DNA from: Gammaproteobacteria bacterium
GTDB taxonomy: Bacteria; Pseudomonadota; Gammaproteobacteria; Steroidobacterales; Woeseiaceae
NCBI GenBank assembly: GCA_009937505.1
Contig: JAACFJ010000003.1
Location: forward strand, 1-43,920
DNA: 43,920 nucleotides
Direction: 5' to 3'
Shown here in pieces: positions 14,840 to 23,731 of this stretch. The notes under the pieces are model-generated. The model was not told where the DNA came from. It searched no databases and saw only the letters and a program-made list of their open reading frames with translations. A program made the translations under genes and the position numbers. Every line of letters begins with the position of its first letter. The first letter of the stretch is position 1.

Positions 14840-15328
14840 TCAGGATCTGGGAATACTGACGGAGTCCGCAACGATCTCGTATGCCTTGCCGGCCTGAATC
14901 GCATCGCTTCCCGCATCCTCCCGAAAGTGGGCGGCCTTCTCCTCGGATAGCGTGCGTTCTACCAGCACGCCGGTAAGCGTCACCGTTTTTCCGCCGGTGT
15001 CGGTGGGAACGAAGAACGCATAGTCCTTGAATGAAATTCGGACCGCATCCTTGCCGCTCGTCGCAATCATGAAGCAGCCCTTCTTCTGGCAGACCTGCGA
15101 GATTCTTGCCTCGATCCGGACAGCTGCATCGAGATAATCGTCGGGGCTATCCAGGAGCGCTCCCAGTGACGTCGGCCGGGCATCCGCGTCGAGCGGCGCG
15201 CCGAAGATTTCCGCTTCGTCCGTGACCGCAACAGGCTCCGACAGACGAATGACGTCTGCTTCGACGGCTTGTGCGAACAGGAGACAAATCGCCAGTGCGA
15301 TCGAAAAAACGACAGTGCGTATAGTCAT
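14840..15328 (-). CDS. Exported DUF4920-like protein
   Basis: A 162-residue protein with a signal peptide (MTIRTVVFSIALAICLLFA, cleavage near AVEA). The mature part contains ARISQVCQKKGCFMIA and VRISFKDYAFFVP, which resemble the CxxxxC/phase-variable core of DUF4920 proteins, an OB-like periplasmic family of unknown role. I chose the ATG at 15328, which starts the signal peptide; the open frame extends to 15406. Same strand as the kinase gene, 82 bases upstream of it. Confidence 0.8.
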   Translation of the reverse strand: MTIRTVVFSIALAICLLFAQAVEADVIRLSEPVAVTDEAEIFGAPLDADARPTSLGALLDSPDDYLDAAVRIEARISQVCQKKGCFMIATSGKDAVRISFKDYAFFVPTDTGGKTVTLTGVLVERTLSEEKAAHFREDAGSDAIQAGKAYEIVADSVSIPRS

Positions 15329-15413
15329 ATTCGTTATCCAATAGTAAGTATGTCGGTCCGCCCATGAAGCGGCGGAGATTCCGACCAATTCTAGCTCATT
15401 GCGCACGTCATTC

Positions 15414-15995
15414 TCACTGCTCCTCCCCCGGCAGGTGCCGACCGTCCGATGCCACGGATATAGCGTTACTTGCGGTGATTAACCGCCTGATGCTCCGGCC
15501 GAGTTCACTGCCCTGGAAGCGCGAGACGTTGCTCCCCGGATACAGCGACATCTGGCCAGAGACAGAATCGTAGACTGCCTCCCAGCTCCGCATCACGAAC
15601 GACCGGTCTCGCTCGCTCAAAGGCGGCATAGCGGGATCGCCGGTCGGAAAGCATTGCGAGAGAACGTGGCCTGGACAATAGTCGCCGCTGTAGCCGACAT
15701 GAAACCCCCACGTTACGTCGATGTTTGCCTGGCGAAGTGCGGCCGTGAACGCCCTCGTTACGCTGTGGGCGGTCTCGTCGCACAGCGTTGTCTCGTTTTG
15801 CCCCGAGAAAAACGGATCGCCGCTTGGTCCTGAATAATAGCCAAGCCTCGCCTCGGTCACCTCCGTGTAAACGACCGATGCCAAGATTGCGCAACCGTCA
15901 ACGCCGGTCAGCGGCTGCTGCGCGCGTGCCGAAGTCGGCAGTGCGACTATCAACACGGCAAGGATCCACTTCAATGGATGAGTCCTTGCCTCCAT
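15414..15995 (-). CDS. Exported protein of unknown function
   Basis: I do not recognise the family. The ATG at 15995 has a strong AGGAGAGGAG ribosome site and begins a signal peptide (MEARTHPLKWILAVLIVAL, cleavage after SARA). The mature protein of about 168 residues has four cysteines (GCAIL, TLCDE, DYCPG, SQCFP), enough for two disulfides, and a C-terminal segment rich in Ser and Arg. No membrane segment follows the signal. The gene precedes the DUF4920-like gene by 85 bases on the same strand and is divergent from the transporter gene. Confidence 0.75.
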   Translation of the reverse strand: MEARTHPLKWILAVLIVALPTSARAQQPLTGVDGCAILASVVYTEVTEARLGYYSGPSGDPFFSGQNETTLCDETAHSVTRAFTAALRQANIDVTWGFHVGYSGDYCPGHVLSQCFPTGDPAMPPLSERDRSFVMRSWEAVYDSVSGQMSLYPGSNVSRFQGSELGRSIRRLITASNAISVASDGRHLPGEEQ

Positions 15996-16065
15996 CTCTC
16001 CTCTCCTTGCGGGTGCTTGCCGCCCAAGGATCGCGCAGTGCCGGCCCTGGCATCTACCGCCAAAT

Positions 16066-16095
16066 TTCGGCAATCGGCGCAGTTCGGACTATGAT
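16066..16095 (+). promoter_or_regulatory. Candidate promoter of the translocase-like gene
   Basis: TTCGGC (16066-16071), 18 bases, TATGAT (16090-16095). The -10 ends eight bases before the ATG at 16104, and no Shine-Dalgarno is visible, so the transcript would start at or next to the start codon. Confidence 0.4.
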
Positions 16096-16103
16096 GCGCC
16101 CTA

Positions 16104-17426
16104 ATGCCAGGACCGCCACACGCCAGCAAGCAACATTTCTTTCTCGACCGCGTACTCGGACTCGAGCGACACGAGTATTTCGCAGTCGCCTGGTCCTTCA
16201 TCTATTTCTTCTGCGTCCTGTCTGCTTACTACATGTTGCGCTCTGTGCGCGAGACGATGGCAGTGGAAGGAGGCGTGCAAAACGTCCCCTGGCTGTTTTC
16301 GAGCACCTTCGTCGTCATGCTGGCGGTCACGCCCTTGTTCGGCTGGGTCGCTTCGCGGTACCCGCGGCGCCGGTTTCTGCCGTGGGTTTATTACTTTTTT
16401 GCCATCAACATCCTGCTTTTCTGGGCCGGCTTCAGCTACGCAATAAATAACGGTCTCAGCTTCGTCTGGTTGGGGCGCGCCTTTTTTGTCTGGCTCAGCG
16501 TATTCAACCTGTTCGTAGTCTCCGTGTTCTGGAGCTTCATGGCCGACATATATACGCGCGAACAGGGTCGGCGACTTTTCGGCGTGATCTCGGCCGGTGG
16601 CAGCGCGGGTGCCCTGCTCGGCCCGCTTGCAACAGGCGGGCTCGTGGTCACGATAGGCTTCCATAACCTGTTGCCGATCTCGGCGAGCCTGCTGCTGTTC
16701 GGCGTCTACTGCATTACCCGCCTGCGGAGCTGGGTGGAATCCGAGCACCGCGACGACGTTGCAAATACGGTCGCCTCGACTGCGCCATTGGGCGGCAACC
16801 TGCTCGGCGGCATCACGCTGATTACACGATCCCGTTACCTGACCGCGTTAAGTGTGGCGTCGATCATCGCGAGCCTGCTCGGTACTGCGCTTTACATGTT
16901 CATGACCGAGCTCGTCGGCGAGGCATTCGCGAGCACTGACGAACGCACCCGGACATTCGCTTTCATCGACGCGGCAACGAACACCATGGCGATGCTCGTG
17001 CAGTTGCTGATCGTGAAACGGGCCGTGTGGCGTTTTGGCGTTGGCATTACGCTGTCACTTCTGCCTGTTATCTCGATCGCCGGTTTCGCACTGGTAGCGC
17101 TTAACCCGTCGTTCCTCGCCGTTGCCGCCGTCCAGGCAATTCGCCGCGCCGTGGGTTTCGGTCTCTCGAAGCCGACGAACGACATGCTCTATTCCGTTGT
17201 TTCACCCGAAGAAAAATACAAGTCAAAGAATTTCATCGACACGGCCGTCTATCGCGGCGGCGATCTGCTTGGCACCTGGACCGTGAGGATCCTGTGGGGT
17301 TTGGGCTACTCGGGCATATCGCTCATCATGTTGCCGTTCGCGGCTCTCTGGGTGGCAATCGCCATGTGGCTGGGAAAGGCCTACCGCCGCTATGACAACG
17401 AACTGGCAAGAGGAGACAGACAATGA
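16104..17426 (+). CDS. ADP/ATP-translocase-like (NTT family) membrane transporter
   Basis: A 440-residue inner-membrane protein with about twelve hydrophobic segments. Sequences such as AWSFIYFFCVLSAYYMLRSVRETMAV at the N-terminus and FGLSKPTNDMLYSVVSPEEKYKSKNFIDT near the C-terminus resemble the NTP/NDP exchange (Tlc) family and its free-living MFS-like relatives. In non-parasitic bacteria the substrate is unknown, so nucleotide exchange should not be assumed. The ATG at 16104 follows a -10 directly. The stop overlaps the next gene by ATGA. Confidence 0.82.
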   Translation: MPGPPHASKQHFFLDRVLGLERHEYFAVAWSFIYFFCVLSAYYMLRSVRETMAVEGGVQNVPWLFSSTFVVMLAVTPLFGWVASRYPRRRFLPWVYYFFAINILLFWAGFSYAINNGLSFVWLGRAFFVWLSVFNLFVVSVFWSFMADIYTREQGRRLFGVISAGGSAGALLGPLATGGLVVTIGFHNLLPISASLLLFGVYCITRLRSWVESEHRDDVANTVASTAPLGGNLLGGITLITRSRYLTALSVASIIASLLGTALYMFMTELVGEAFASTDERTRTFAFIDAATNTMAMLVQLLIVKRAVWRFGVGITLSLLPVISIAGFALVALNPSFLAVAAVQAIRRAVGFGLSKPTNDMLYSVVSPEEKYKSKNFIDTAVYRGGDLLGTWTVRILWGLGYSGISLIMLPFAALWVAIAMWLGKAYRRYDNELARGDRQ

Positions 17427-18337
17427 CTGATACGCGGTGGACGCGGCGCGACGTGGTACTGGCATGCGCAGTAATGGGTTCAATGCCGGTGGCCGGACTT
17501 GCCGATGAGCGCCGCATGATCTCCCGCCCGATTCCGGCAAGTGACGAACGGCTGCCCGTGATCGGACTCGGCACTTACAGCGTGTTCGACGTCGAAAGCA
17601 CGCCCGGGCAAATCGCCACCAGTCGCGAAATCGTCGAACTGCTGCTCGGTGCCGGTGGCAATGTCATTGACACCTCGCCGATGTATAACCGCTCGGAAAA
17701 GGTCATTGGCGACATCATCGCAAGCGGCGCCCCGCGTGACGCCATGTTTATTGCTACAAAGGTCTGGACGGACGGACGCAATGCCGGCATCGAGCAGATG
17801 TCGCGGTCGGCCAGGCTCATGAACACGGACGTCATCGACCTGATGCAGGTACACAACCTTCGCGACAGCGGCGTGCATATGCGCAGTATTCGAGAACTCC
17901 AGGAACAAGGAAAGATCCGCTACAGCGGACTTACGCACTACCGCGCCGGCGCTCATGATGCATTGGAGAAGGCGGTACGCGACTATCGCCCGCAGTTCCT
18001 GCAGATCAACTATTCACTGAGCGAGCGAGAAGCGGATCAGCGTCTGCTTCCCATGGCACAGGACCTCGGCGTCGGCGTGATCGTCAACCGGCCGTACCAG
18101 GCGGGTGGGCTGTTCAGCGCGGTGCGGGGCCGTAAGTTGCCCGAGTGGGCCGGTGAATTCGCCGCCAGCTGGGGGCAGTTCTTCCTCAAGTTCATCATCA
18201 GCCACCCTGCCGTGACCTGCGTCATCCCGGCGACCAGCAAGCCGCAGCATATGCGCGACAATCTCGAGGCCGGCTTCGGCGAACTGCCGGACGCCGCCAC
18301 TCGCGAGCGGATGGTCGCATTCATCAGGGAGCTGTGA
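17423..18337 (+). CDS. Exported aldo/keto reductase with Tat signal
   Basis: An NADPH-dependent carbonyl reductase fold of 304 residues. The N-terminus (WTRRDVVLACAVMG) is a twin-arginine signal followed by a short hydrophobic stretch, so the enzyme probably folds in the cytoplasm with its cofactor and is exported. The catalytic tetrad is present: Asp83 and Tyr88 in IDTSPMYN, Lys113 in ATKVW, His144 in MQVHN. Translationally coupled (ATGA) to the transporter upstream and to the RDD gene downstream. Substrate unknown. Confidence 0.9.
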   Translation: MTDTRWTRRDVVLACAVMGSMPVAGLADERRMISRPIPASDERLPVIGLGTYSVFDVESTPGQIATSREIVELLLGAGGNVIDTSPMYNRSEKVIGDIIASGAPRDAMFIATKVWTDGRNAGIEQMSRSARLMNTDVIDLMQVHNLRDSGVHMRSIRELQEQGKIRYSGLTHYRAGAHDALEKAVRDYRPQFLQINYSLSEREADQRLLPMAQDLGVGVIVNRPYQAGGLFSAVRGRKLPEWAGEFAASWGQFFLKFIISHPAVTCVIPATSKPQHMRDNLEAGFGELPDAATRERMVAFIREL

Positions 18338-18339
18338 GG

Positions 18340-18777
18340 ATGGTAACCGCCGGGCTGTTGCGCCGCATTGCGGCGATACTGTACGACTCGCTTCTTCTGC
18401 TCGCGCTCTGGTTCCTCGCCACCCTTCCTTTCATCGCGACCGAAGGCGGCGAATCGATCGAACCGGGCAGCGGCCCAATGCACATCGTTTACCAGCTGAC
18501 CCTGATCGGCGTGGCGTACGGTTTCTTCGTCGGATTCTGGTGCCGTCGCGGCCGGACGCTCGGGATGCAGTCGTGGGGACTGCAGCTGCAGACTGCCGAC
18601 GGCAAGCCACCGTCCGTGGGGGCGGCAACCCTCCGGTTCTTTACGGCGATCCTGTCGTGGCTGCCGCTGGGACTCGGTTTTCTCTGGCAACTGTGGGATA
18701 CCGAGCAGCTCACCTGGCACGACCGTCTGAGCAGGACTCGGCTGGTCTATTATCCGCGCAAGACATCACCCGGGTAA
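18340..18777 (+). CDS. RDD-family membrane protein
   Basis: A small integral membrane protein of 145 residues with an N-terminal RRIAAILYDSLLLLALW segment (RDD domain, Arg-Asp/Asp pattern), a second hydrophobic stretch (IVYQLTLIGVAYGFFVGFW), and the late QLTWHDRLSRTRLV motif typical of the family. I chose the ATG at 18340, with GGGAG eight bases upstream; a GTG at 18334 overlaps the reductase stop. Function of RDD proteins is mostly unknown; some are ion transporters. Confidence 0.88.
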   Translation: MVTAGLLRRIAAILYDSLLLLALWFLATLPFIATEGGESIEPGSGPMHIVYQLTLIGVAYGFFVGFWCRRGRTLGMQSWGLQLQTADGKPPSVGAATLRFFTAILSWLPLGLGFLWQLWDTEQLTWHDRLSRTRLVYYPRKTSPG

Positions 18778-18781
18778 TCCG

Positions 18782-19513
18782 CTACCGGCCACCGTAAGCC
18801 TGCAACAACGCGGCGAGATCGTCACGCTCAATGATGCGTGCCACTTCCACCGGACGCGCATAGCGAAAGCCTGCAAACACCGACCTGTCCTGTATCCGCA
18901 CGGCGGCGTTCACGCGCGCACCGTGCTCGAGCAGCAACTCGACGAGCTCCCTGTCGCCGAAAAGGATCGCGCTGTAGAGGGGGCTGTACCATTCGCCACC
19001 CGCGTTAACATCGGCGCCGGCGTCAAGGAGCAGCGCCGCAACCTCCATGTGGCCGTTTTCAACCGCGAGGTTGAGGGGCGTGCGCAGTGAAGTCGCCTGG
19101 GCGACCGCATCCGGACTCGCTTCCACTCCGGTCATCATCGCGAGCAACTGCGGATTGCCGTGCCCCGCCGCGTCGGCAATTCGAGCATCGGCCTCATCCG
19201 GCCCGAGATTGACGTCGATGCCCGCATCGACAAGCAGGCGCGCCGACTCCAGGTGCCCTCCACTCGCGACAATATGCAGAGCGGTAAGACCCCGGCGCTC
19301 GGCAACAGGGTCGATACCTTCGTCAAGCATCGCAGACAGGACGCGAGCGTCGCCCGCGTCTGCAGCTTCGAACCATATTCGGGCGTCGATTCGGTCAGGT
19401 TGTTGCGCCGACCGGTCGCTATACGTCGATGCGCCGCCGGGTGCAGACTGGCAGGCAGCAAGGCAAGCGAGCAGTAGGGCTGCACAGAACCGCCAGCACC
19501 GAACGAGCCGCAC
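18782..19513 (-). CDS. Ankyrin-repeat lipoprotein
   Basis: A 243-residue lipoprotein: signal peptide VRLVRCWRFCAALLLACLAAC with lipobox LAAC, then ankyrin repeats from about residue 45 on (GLTALHIVASGGHLESARLL, TPLNLAVENGHMEVAALLL, SPLYSAILFGDRELVELLL). I chose the GTG at 19513, which begins the signal; the longer open frame overlaps lptG. It probably acts as a periplasmic protein-binding module; partner unknown. It follows lptG by 14 bases and converges on the RDD gene with four bases between their stops. Confidence 0.86.
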   Translation of the reverse strand: MRLVRCWRFCAALLLACLAACQSAPGGASTYSDRSAQQPDRIDARIWFEAADAGDARVLSAMLDEGIDPVAERRGLTALHIVASGGHLESARLLVDAGIDVNLGPDEADARIADAAGHGNPQLLAMMTGVEASPDAVAQATSLRTPLNLAVENGHMEVAALLLDAGADVNAGGEWYSPLYSAILFGDRELVELLLEHGARVNAAVRIQDRSVFAGFRYARPVEVARIIERDDLAALLQAYGGR

Positions 19514-19527
19514 CGAGCCCGCCACGG

Positions 19528-20595
19528 CTAACGTATTCGCGCAAGCGCCCCGAGCGTAACCAGCAACAGGGCGATCGATGGCAACCACGACACGAGCGCG
19601 GGGTTCAGGTCGAAGACCTGCCCGGAGTTGGCGAGCATCTCGCTCGCGAGGTAGTAAGCCAGGCCGACACCGACGCCGATCATCAACCGGGCACCCGCGC
19701 CTCCGCTTCGCAACGAACCAAATACGAAGGCCAGCGCGAGCATCGGCATGATCATGACGGCAGCCGTGCGTGACACTCTGTACCACAGCTCCGACTCGTA
19801 ACTGCTGGCGTCAAGGCTGTTGCGTTTCAGGTAATCGATGTAGCTGAGCAGACCCCGTCCGGAGAGACTCTCGGATTTCACCATGGAACTTCCGAGCATT
19901 TCGGCGTTGACTTCGAAAGACTCGACGGCGACGGACGATTCCACGGCCTGCACACTGTCACGCCGGAATCGTGTCTCACGGAAATTTTCGAGCAACCAGC
20001 GATCGTCTTCCCCGATCCCCGCGTTTTCCGCGCGCGCGATGGAGACCAGTTCGTTGGCGTCGTCGAAACGAAAAACGTACAGCCTGCCAAAGTCGAATTC
20101 CGTGTTGACGCGCTCGAGGTGCAGATACACCGGACCGTCCTTGACCCAGGTTTCGTTGCCGAGCCGGTCATCGTCTTCACCGTAACGGGCTTCGGCGCGC
20201 ATGTTGCGTGCGTAGTAGTCAAGCGGAGGACCGATGAACTCCCCGAGCAGAGCTGTAATCACGAGCATGACGAAGCCGGCGAACGCAACCATGCCTGCGA
20301 GCTTGCCGACCGACAGTCCGGACGCGCGCATGACGACGACCTCGCTGTTCGCGGCAAGTCCGCCCAGGCCGAGCAGCGAACCGATCAGCGCCGAGACGGG
20401 AAACATCTGGAACGCGAGATTTGGCAGCCGTAGTGCCGCAAACAGGATAGCCTGCGGCGTCTTGTAGTCGGCCTGGACGTCTTCGAGTTCCGCGATGAAC
20501 TCGAACAGGCCCGCGAGCGCGAGCAGCACCAACAGCACGAGTGCGGTACTCGTGATTATCGTGCGCATCAGGTACTGACTTAAAATGCCGGTCAT
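19528..20595 (-). CDS. lptG: LPS export permease LptG
   Basis: One of the two membrane subunits of the LptB2FG transporter that extracts lipopolysaccharide from the inner membrane. It has the YjgP/YjgQ fold: N-terminal membrane helices (MTGILSQYLMRTIITSTALV), a periplasmic beta-jellyroll (about 110-265) and three C-terminal helices (VMIMPMLALAFVFGSLR, GVGVGLAYYLASEM). It is 355 residues from the ATG at 20595, which overlaps the lptF stop by ATGA. Confidence 0.95.
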   Translation of the reverse strand: MTGILSQYLMRTIITSTALVLLVLLALAGLFEFIAELEDVQADYKTPQAILFAALRLPNLAFQMFPVSALIGSLLGLGGLAANSEVVVMRASGLSVGKLAGMVAFAGFVMLVITALLGEFIGPPLDYYARNMRAEARYGEDDDRLGNETWVKDGPVYLHLERVNTEFDFGRLYVFRFDDANELVSIARAENAGIGEDDRWLLENFRETRFRRDSVQAVESSVAVESFEVNAEMLGSSMVKSESLSGRGLLSYIDYLKRNSLDASSYESELWYRVSRTAAVMIMPMLALAFVFGSLRSGGAGARLMIGVGVGLAYYLASEMLANSGQVFDLNPALVSWLPSIALLLVTLGALARIR

Positions 20596-21689
20596 CGGAA
20601 CAGCCGCCTGTGAACCTGGTTCTGAACGGCCAGCAAAATCAGCGCCGCAAGCAGTACCAAACCGTGAACCCACCAGAGGCCCAGCGCAGGATCGACCTCG
20701 CCTTTCTCGACCCAGGCCTTTGCCGCACTCAACAGGTTGAAGTAGATGATGAAGACCAGCAGCCCGAGCGCCAGCCTGCCATAACGCCCCGAGCGCGGCT
20801 GGCTGCGCGACAAGGGCACCGCGAAGATCGCAAGAATGATCGTCGACAACGGCACGCCGATACGCCATTGCAGTTCCGCCCGGTGTAGCGGATCGGAAGA
20901 CCGCATGAGCGTGGTCACGAGCATCTCGCGCGGCTCCGGTTCCGGCGGCTCGAGGCTGGGCAGGCGGTACGGAATGCCGTGCTCCACAAACTCGACGACA
21001 CGAAATTGCGGCGTTCCCGGCACCCCCTCGTAACGCCGCCCGTTGTGCAGGACCAGGAAGCGTATGTCCGGATCGTCAGACTCCACCTGTTCGCCGCGCT
21101 CGGCAATCACGACCTCTACAATATTCGCCTCTCCGCTATCGTCTTCGACGAAGCGCTGCAGGAAGACATTCTCCATGACACCGTCGGCGGTGACCCGCTC
21201 GCCATAGACGACCGCCCTGCTCGGACCAAAAACCGTGAACCTTCCCGGCTCGATGCTGGCGAGATCCGCTTCGCGGCGCGCTTCCGCGCCGATTCGCTCC
21301 ACGGTCTGCAGTGCACGCGGCCCGAGATCGATCGCGAGCCAGGCAACGCCGAGTACCAGCGGCAAGGTCAGCCACACGAGCGGGCGGTACACGCCTGAGG
21401 GCCCGACGCGGCAAGCCATCATCGCCGGCATTTCGCTGTCTCTATACAGCCTGCCGAGCGCCAGCATGATGGACAGGAACAGCCCGATCGGCACCAGGAC
21501 GGTCAGGTACTGCACGGCGGAGAGCCCGATGACGTCCATCGCGGCGCCTTTCGGCAACTTGCCCTTTGCAACCTCTCCGAGAACCCGGGCGAACTGGTTG
21601 GTCAGCAGAATCATCAACAACACCATCGTGACCGCGAGCCAGGTCGTCGCGATTTCCCGAAATATGTATCGATCGAGGATGCGCAGCAT
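20592..21689 (-). CDS. lptF: LPS export permease LptF
   Basis: Partner of LptG in the LPS export ABC transporter. It has the N-terminal LDRYIFREIATTW, the LTVLVPIGLFLSIMLALGRLYRDSEMPAM block and a C-terminal VPLSRSQPRSGRYGRLALG helix region, all typical of LptF. It is 365 residues from the ATG at 21689. A TTG at 21698 sits only five bases from AAGGA and could be the real start. Divergent from pepA, as in E. coli. Confidence 0.95.
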   Translation of the reverse strand: MLRILDRYIFREIATTWLAVTMVLLMILLTNQFARVLGEVAKGKLPKGAAMDVIGLSAVQYLTVLVPIGLFLSIMLALGRLYRDSEMPAMMACRVGPSGVYRPLVWLTLPLVLGVAWLAIDLGPRALQTVERIGAEARREADLASIEPGRFTVFGPSRAVVYGERVTADGVMENVFLQRFVEDDSGEANIVEVVIAERGEQVESDDPDIRFLVLHNGRRYEGVPGTPQFRVVEFVEHGIPYRLPSLEPPEPEPREMLVTTLMRSSDPLHRAELQWRIGVPLSTIILAIFAVPLSRSQPRSGRYGRLALGLLVFIIYFNLLSAAKAWVEKGEVDPALGLWWVHGLVLLAALILLAVQNQVHRRLFR

Positions 21690-21706
21690 CGATGTCAATG
21701 ATTTCC

Positions 21707-21736
21707 TTAACGGTTTTCGGCCGAATCAGTTAGACT
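21707..21736 (+). promoter_or_regulatory. Candidate pepA promoter
   Basis: TTAACG (21707-21712), 18 bases, TAGACT (21731-21736), about 37 bases before the pepA ATG. The -35 is weak. It lies in the short divergent region between lptF and pepA. Confidence 0.3.
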
Positions 21737-21772
21737 ACCGGTTTTATTTTGCCCGGGACAGCCCTGAATTCC

Positions 21773-23269
21773 ATGGACTATTTTACGACCACCAGCAACG
21801 CCGCCAAACGAGCAACGGACTGTGTCATCGTCGGTGTCTACGATCGCGGCAAGCTTAGTGCAGGCGCCAGCGAAATCGATACAGCAAGCAATGGAGAATT
21901 GCGCCGCCTGGTAAAGAGCGGCGATGTATCGTCCAGATCGGGACGTTGCGTCCTGCTGACCAATCTGAACGGCGTCAAGGCAGCACGCGTTGCCGTCGTC
22001 GGGCTCGGCAAACCGGATGATTTCGATATCCACGCTTTTTGCCGCGCCGTGGCCGCGGCACTCAGCACCGTTTCCGAGAGCAAGTGCAAAGACGTTCTCA
22101 ATACGCTGACCCTCGAGGGCGCCGGTGATGCAGGCGCATACTACCTCGCGCGGCAGACCGTGCAGACGATCGGCGACGTGCTGTATCGCTTCACGGAAAT
22201 GAAGAGCAAACGCAAGGACTCGCGTATGCCGCTCGGGAAAGTCGGGCTGTCGGTCGCCAGCCGCGGCGACGCGGCGAAAGCAATGCTGGGTGCAAAACAC
22301 GGCGACGCGATCGTTGAAGGCATGTCGCTCGCCAAAGATCTCGGCAACCTGCCACCAAATGTTTGCACGCCAACCTATCTTGCCCGGACCGCGCAGAAGC
22401 TCGCGAAAGGCAATGGCAAGCTGACGACTCGCATTGTCAACGAGACCGACATGAAGCGTCTTGGCATGCACTCGCTGCTTTCGGTCACCGCCGGCACCAA
22501 CGAACCCGCCAAGCTCATCGTCATGCAATACAAGAACGGCGGCAAATCGAAACCCATCGTACTGGTCGGCAAGGGCGTAACCTTCGACTCGGGCGGCATT
22601 TCCCTGAAGCCGGGCCCGGCCATGGACGAGATGAAATTCGACATGTGTGGAGCCGCAAGCGTCATCGGCACCATGGCGACGGTCGCGGCGCTGAAGTTGC
22701 CCGTCAATCTCAACGTGGTCGTACCGGCCGTCGAGAACCTGCCGGGCAGCAAGGCGACGGTTCCCGGCGATATCTTCAAGAGCATGTCCGGCCAGACCAT
22801 CGAGATTCTCAACACGGATGCCGAGGGTCGCCTTATCCTGTGCGATGCATTGACGTATTCGCGGCGATTCAAGCCGGACACGATTATCGACGTGGCAACG
22901 CTCACCGGAGCATGCGTCATCGCGTTAGGGAAACACCACACCGGCCTCATGAGTCATGACGACGCACTCGCGGACGAGATCGTCGAGGCGGGCGTAAATG
23001 CGTCCGATCGCGCCTGGCGTCTGCCACTCTCGGACGAATATGCGGAGCAACTCAAGAGCAACTTCGCCGACTTCGCAAATGTCGGCGGCCGCGACGGCGG
23101 CGCCATAACCGCGGGCTGCTTCCTCAGCAAGTTCACGGACGGCCTGAAATGGGCGCACCTCGACATCGCCGGCACGGCCTGGAAGTCCGGTCAGAAGAAG
23201 GGCGCGACGGGCCGGCCGGTGCCGATGCTGTCGGAGTTTGTCATGTCCCGCTGCAACGCACTGCCCTGA
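21773..23269 (+). CDS. pepA: Leucyl aminopeptidase PepA
   Basis: A dizinc/dimanganese M17 aminopeptidase that removes N-terminal residues in the cytoplasm and, in E. coli, also binds DNA in Xer recombination. The metal-site motifs VGKGVTFDSGGISLKP and NTDAEGRLILCDAL are intact, with DVATLTGACVIALG. It is 498 residues from the ATG at 21773. Upstream is the divergent lptF; holC follows after seven bases, and valS after that, the same order as in E. coli. Confidence 0.97.
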   Translation: MDYFTTTSNAAKRATDCVIVGVYDRGKLSAGASEIDTASNGELRRLVKSGDVSSRSGRCVLLTNLNGVKAARVAVVGLGKPDDFDIHAFCRAVAAALSTVSESKCKDVLNTLTLEGAGDAGAYYLARQTVQTIGDVLYRFTEMKSKRKDSRMPLGKVGLSVASRGDAAKAMLGAKHGDAIVEGMSLAKDLGNLPPNVCTPTYLARTAQKLAKGNGKLTTRIVNETDMKRLGMHSLLSVTAGTNEPAKLIVMQYKNGGKSKPIVLVGKGVTFDSGGISLKPGPAMDEMKFDMCGAASVIGTMATVAALKLPVNLNVVVPAVENLPGSKATVPGDIFKSMSGQTIEILNTDAEGRLILCDALTYSRRFKPDTIIDVATLTGACVIALGKHHTGLMSHDDALADEIVEAGVNASDRAWRLPLSDEYAEQLKSNFADFANVGGRDGGAITAGCFLSKFTDGLKWAHLDIAGTAWKSGQKKGATGRPVPMLSEFVMSRCNALP

Positions 23270-23276
23270 AACAGCC

Positions 23277-23705
23277 ATGGCGCGAATCGACTTCTATGTC
23301 CTGAGTCAGTCGGGCGATCAGGCGCGCCAGCTTTTTGCTTGCCGGCTCGCCGAGAAAGCCTACAAGCTCGAACACACGGTGCATATCCACGCCGGCGACG
23401 AAGCGACGGCCAGCCGTCTGGACGAACTGCTGTGGACGTTCCGCGACGGCAGCTTCGTGCCTCACGACCTGGTTCGGGCGGGTGCCGAAGAGCCCGAAGC
23501 GCCGGTTACCGTGGGTTGCGATGCGGGGTACGCCGGTTCCCGCGACCTGCTTATCAATCTCGACGACGCGATCCCTGCGTGCGCGGGCGCTTTTCCGCGC
23601 ATCGCGGAGCTTGTAACCTCCGACGAGGACAGCAAGCAGAAGAGCCGCAGGCGCTTCGTCGCCTATCGTGACGAGGGGCACGAACTCGAAACGCACAACG
23701 TCTGA
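23277..23705 (+). CDS. holC: DNA polymerase III chi subunit HolC
   Basis: The chi subunit links the clamp loader to SSB during replication. The N-terminus [27 protein letters not shown] and the central [18 protein letters not shown] and LLINLDD segments match HolC. It is 142 residues from the ATG at 23277. It lies between pepA and valS, its conserved position. Confidence 0.94.
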   Translation: MARIDFYVLSQSGDQARQLFACRLAEKAYKLEHTVHIHAGDEATASRLDELLWTFRDGSFVPHDLVRAGAEEPEAPVTVGCDAGYAGSRDLLINLDDAIPACAGAFPRIAELVTSDEDSKQKSRRRFVAYRDEGHELETHNV

Positions 23706-23731
23706 TTTTTGCGACCGAGCGCCGACAACGA

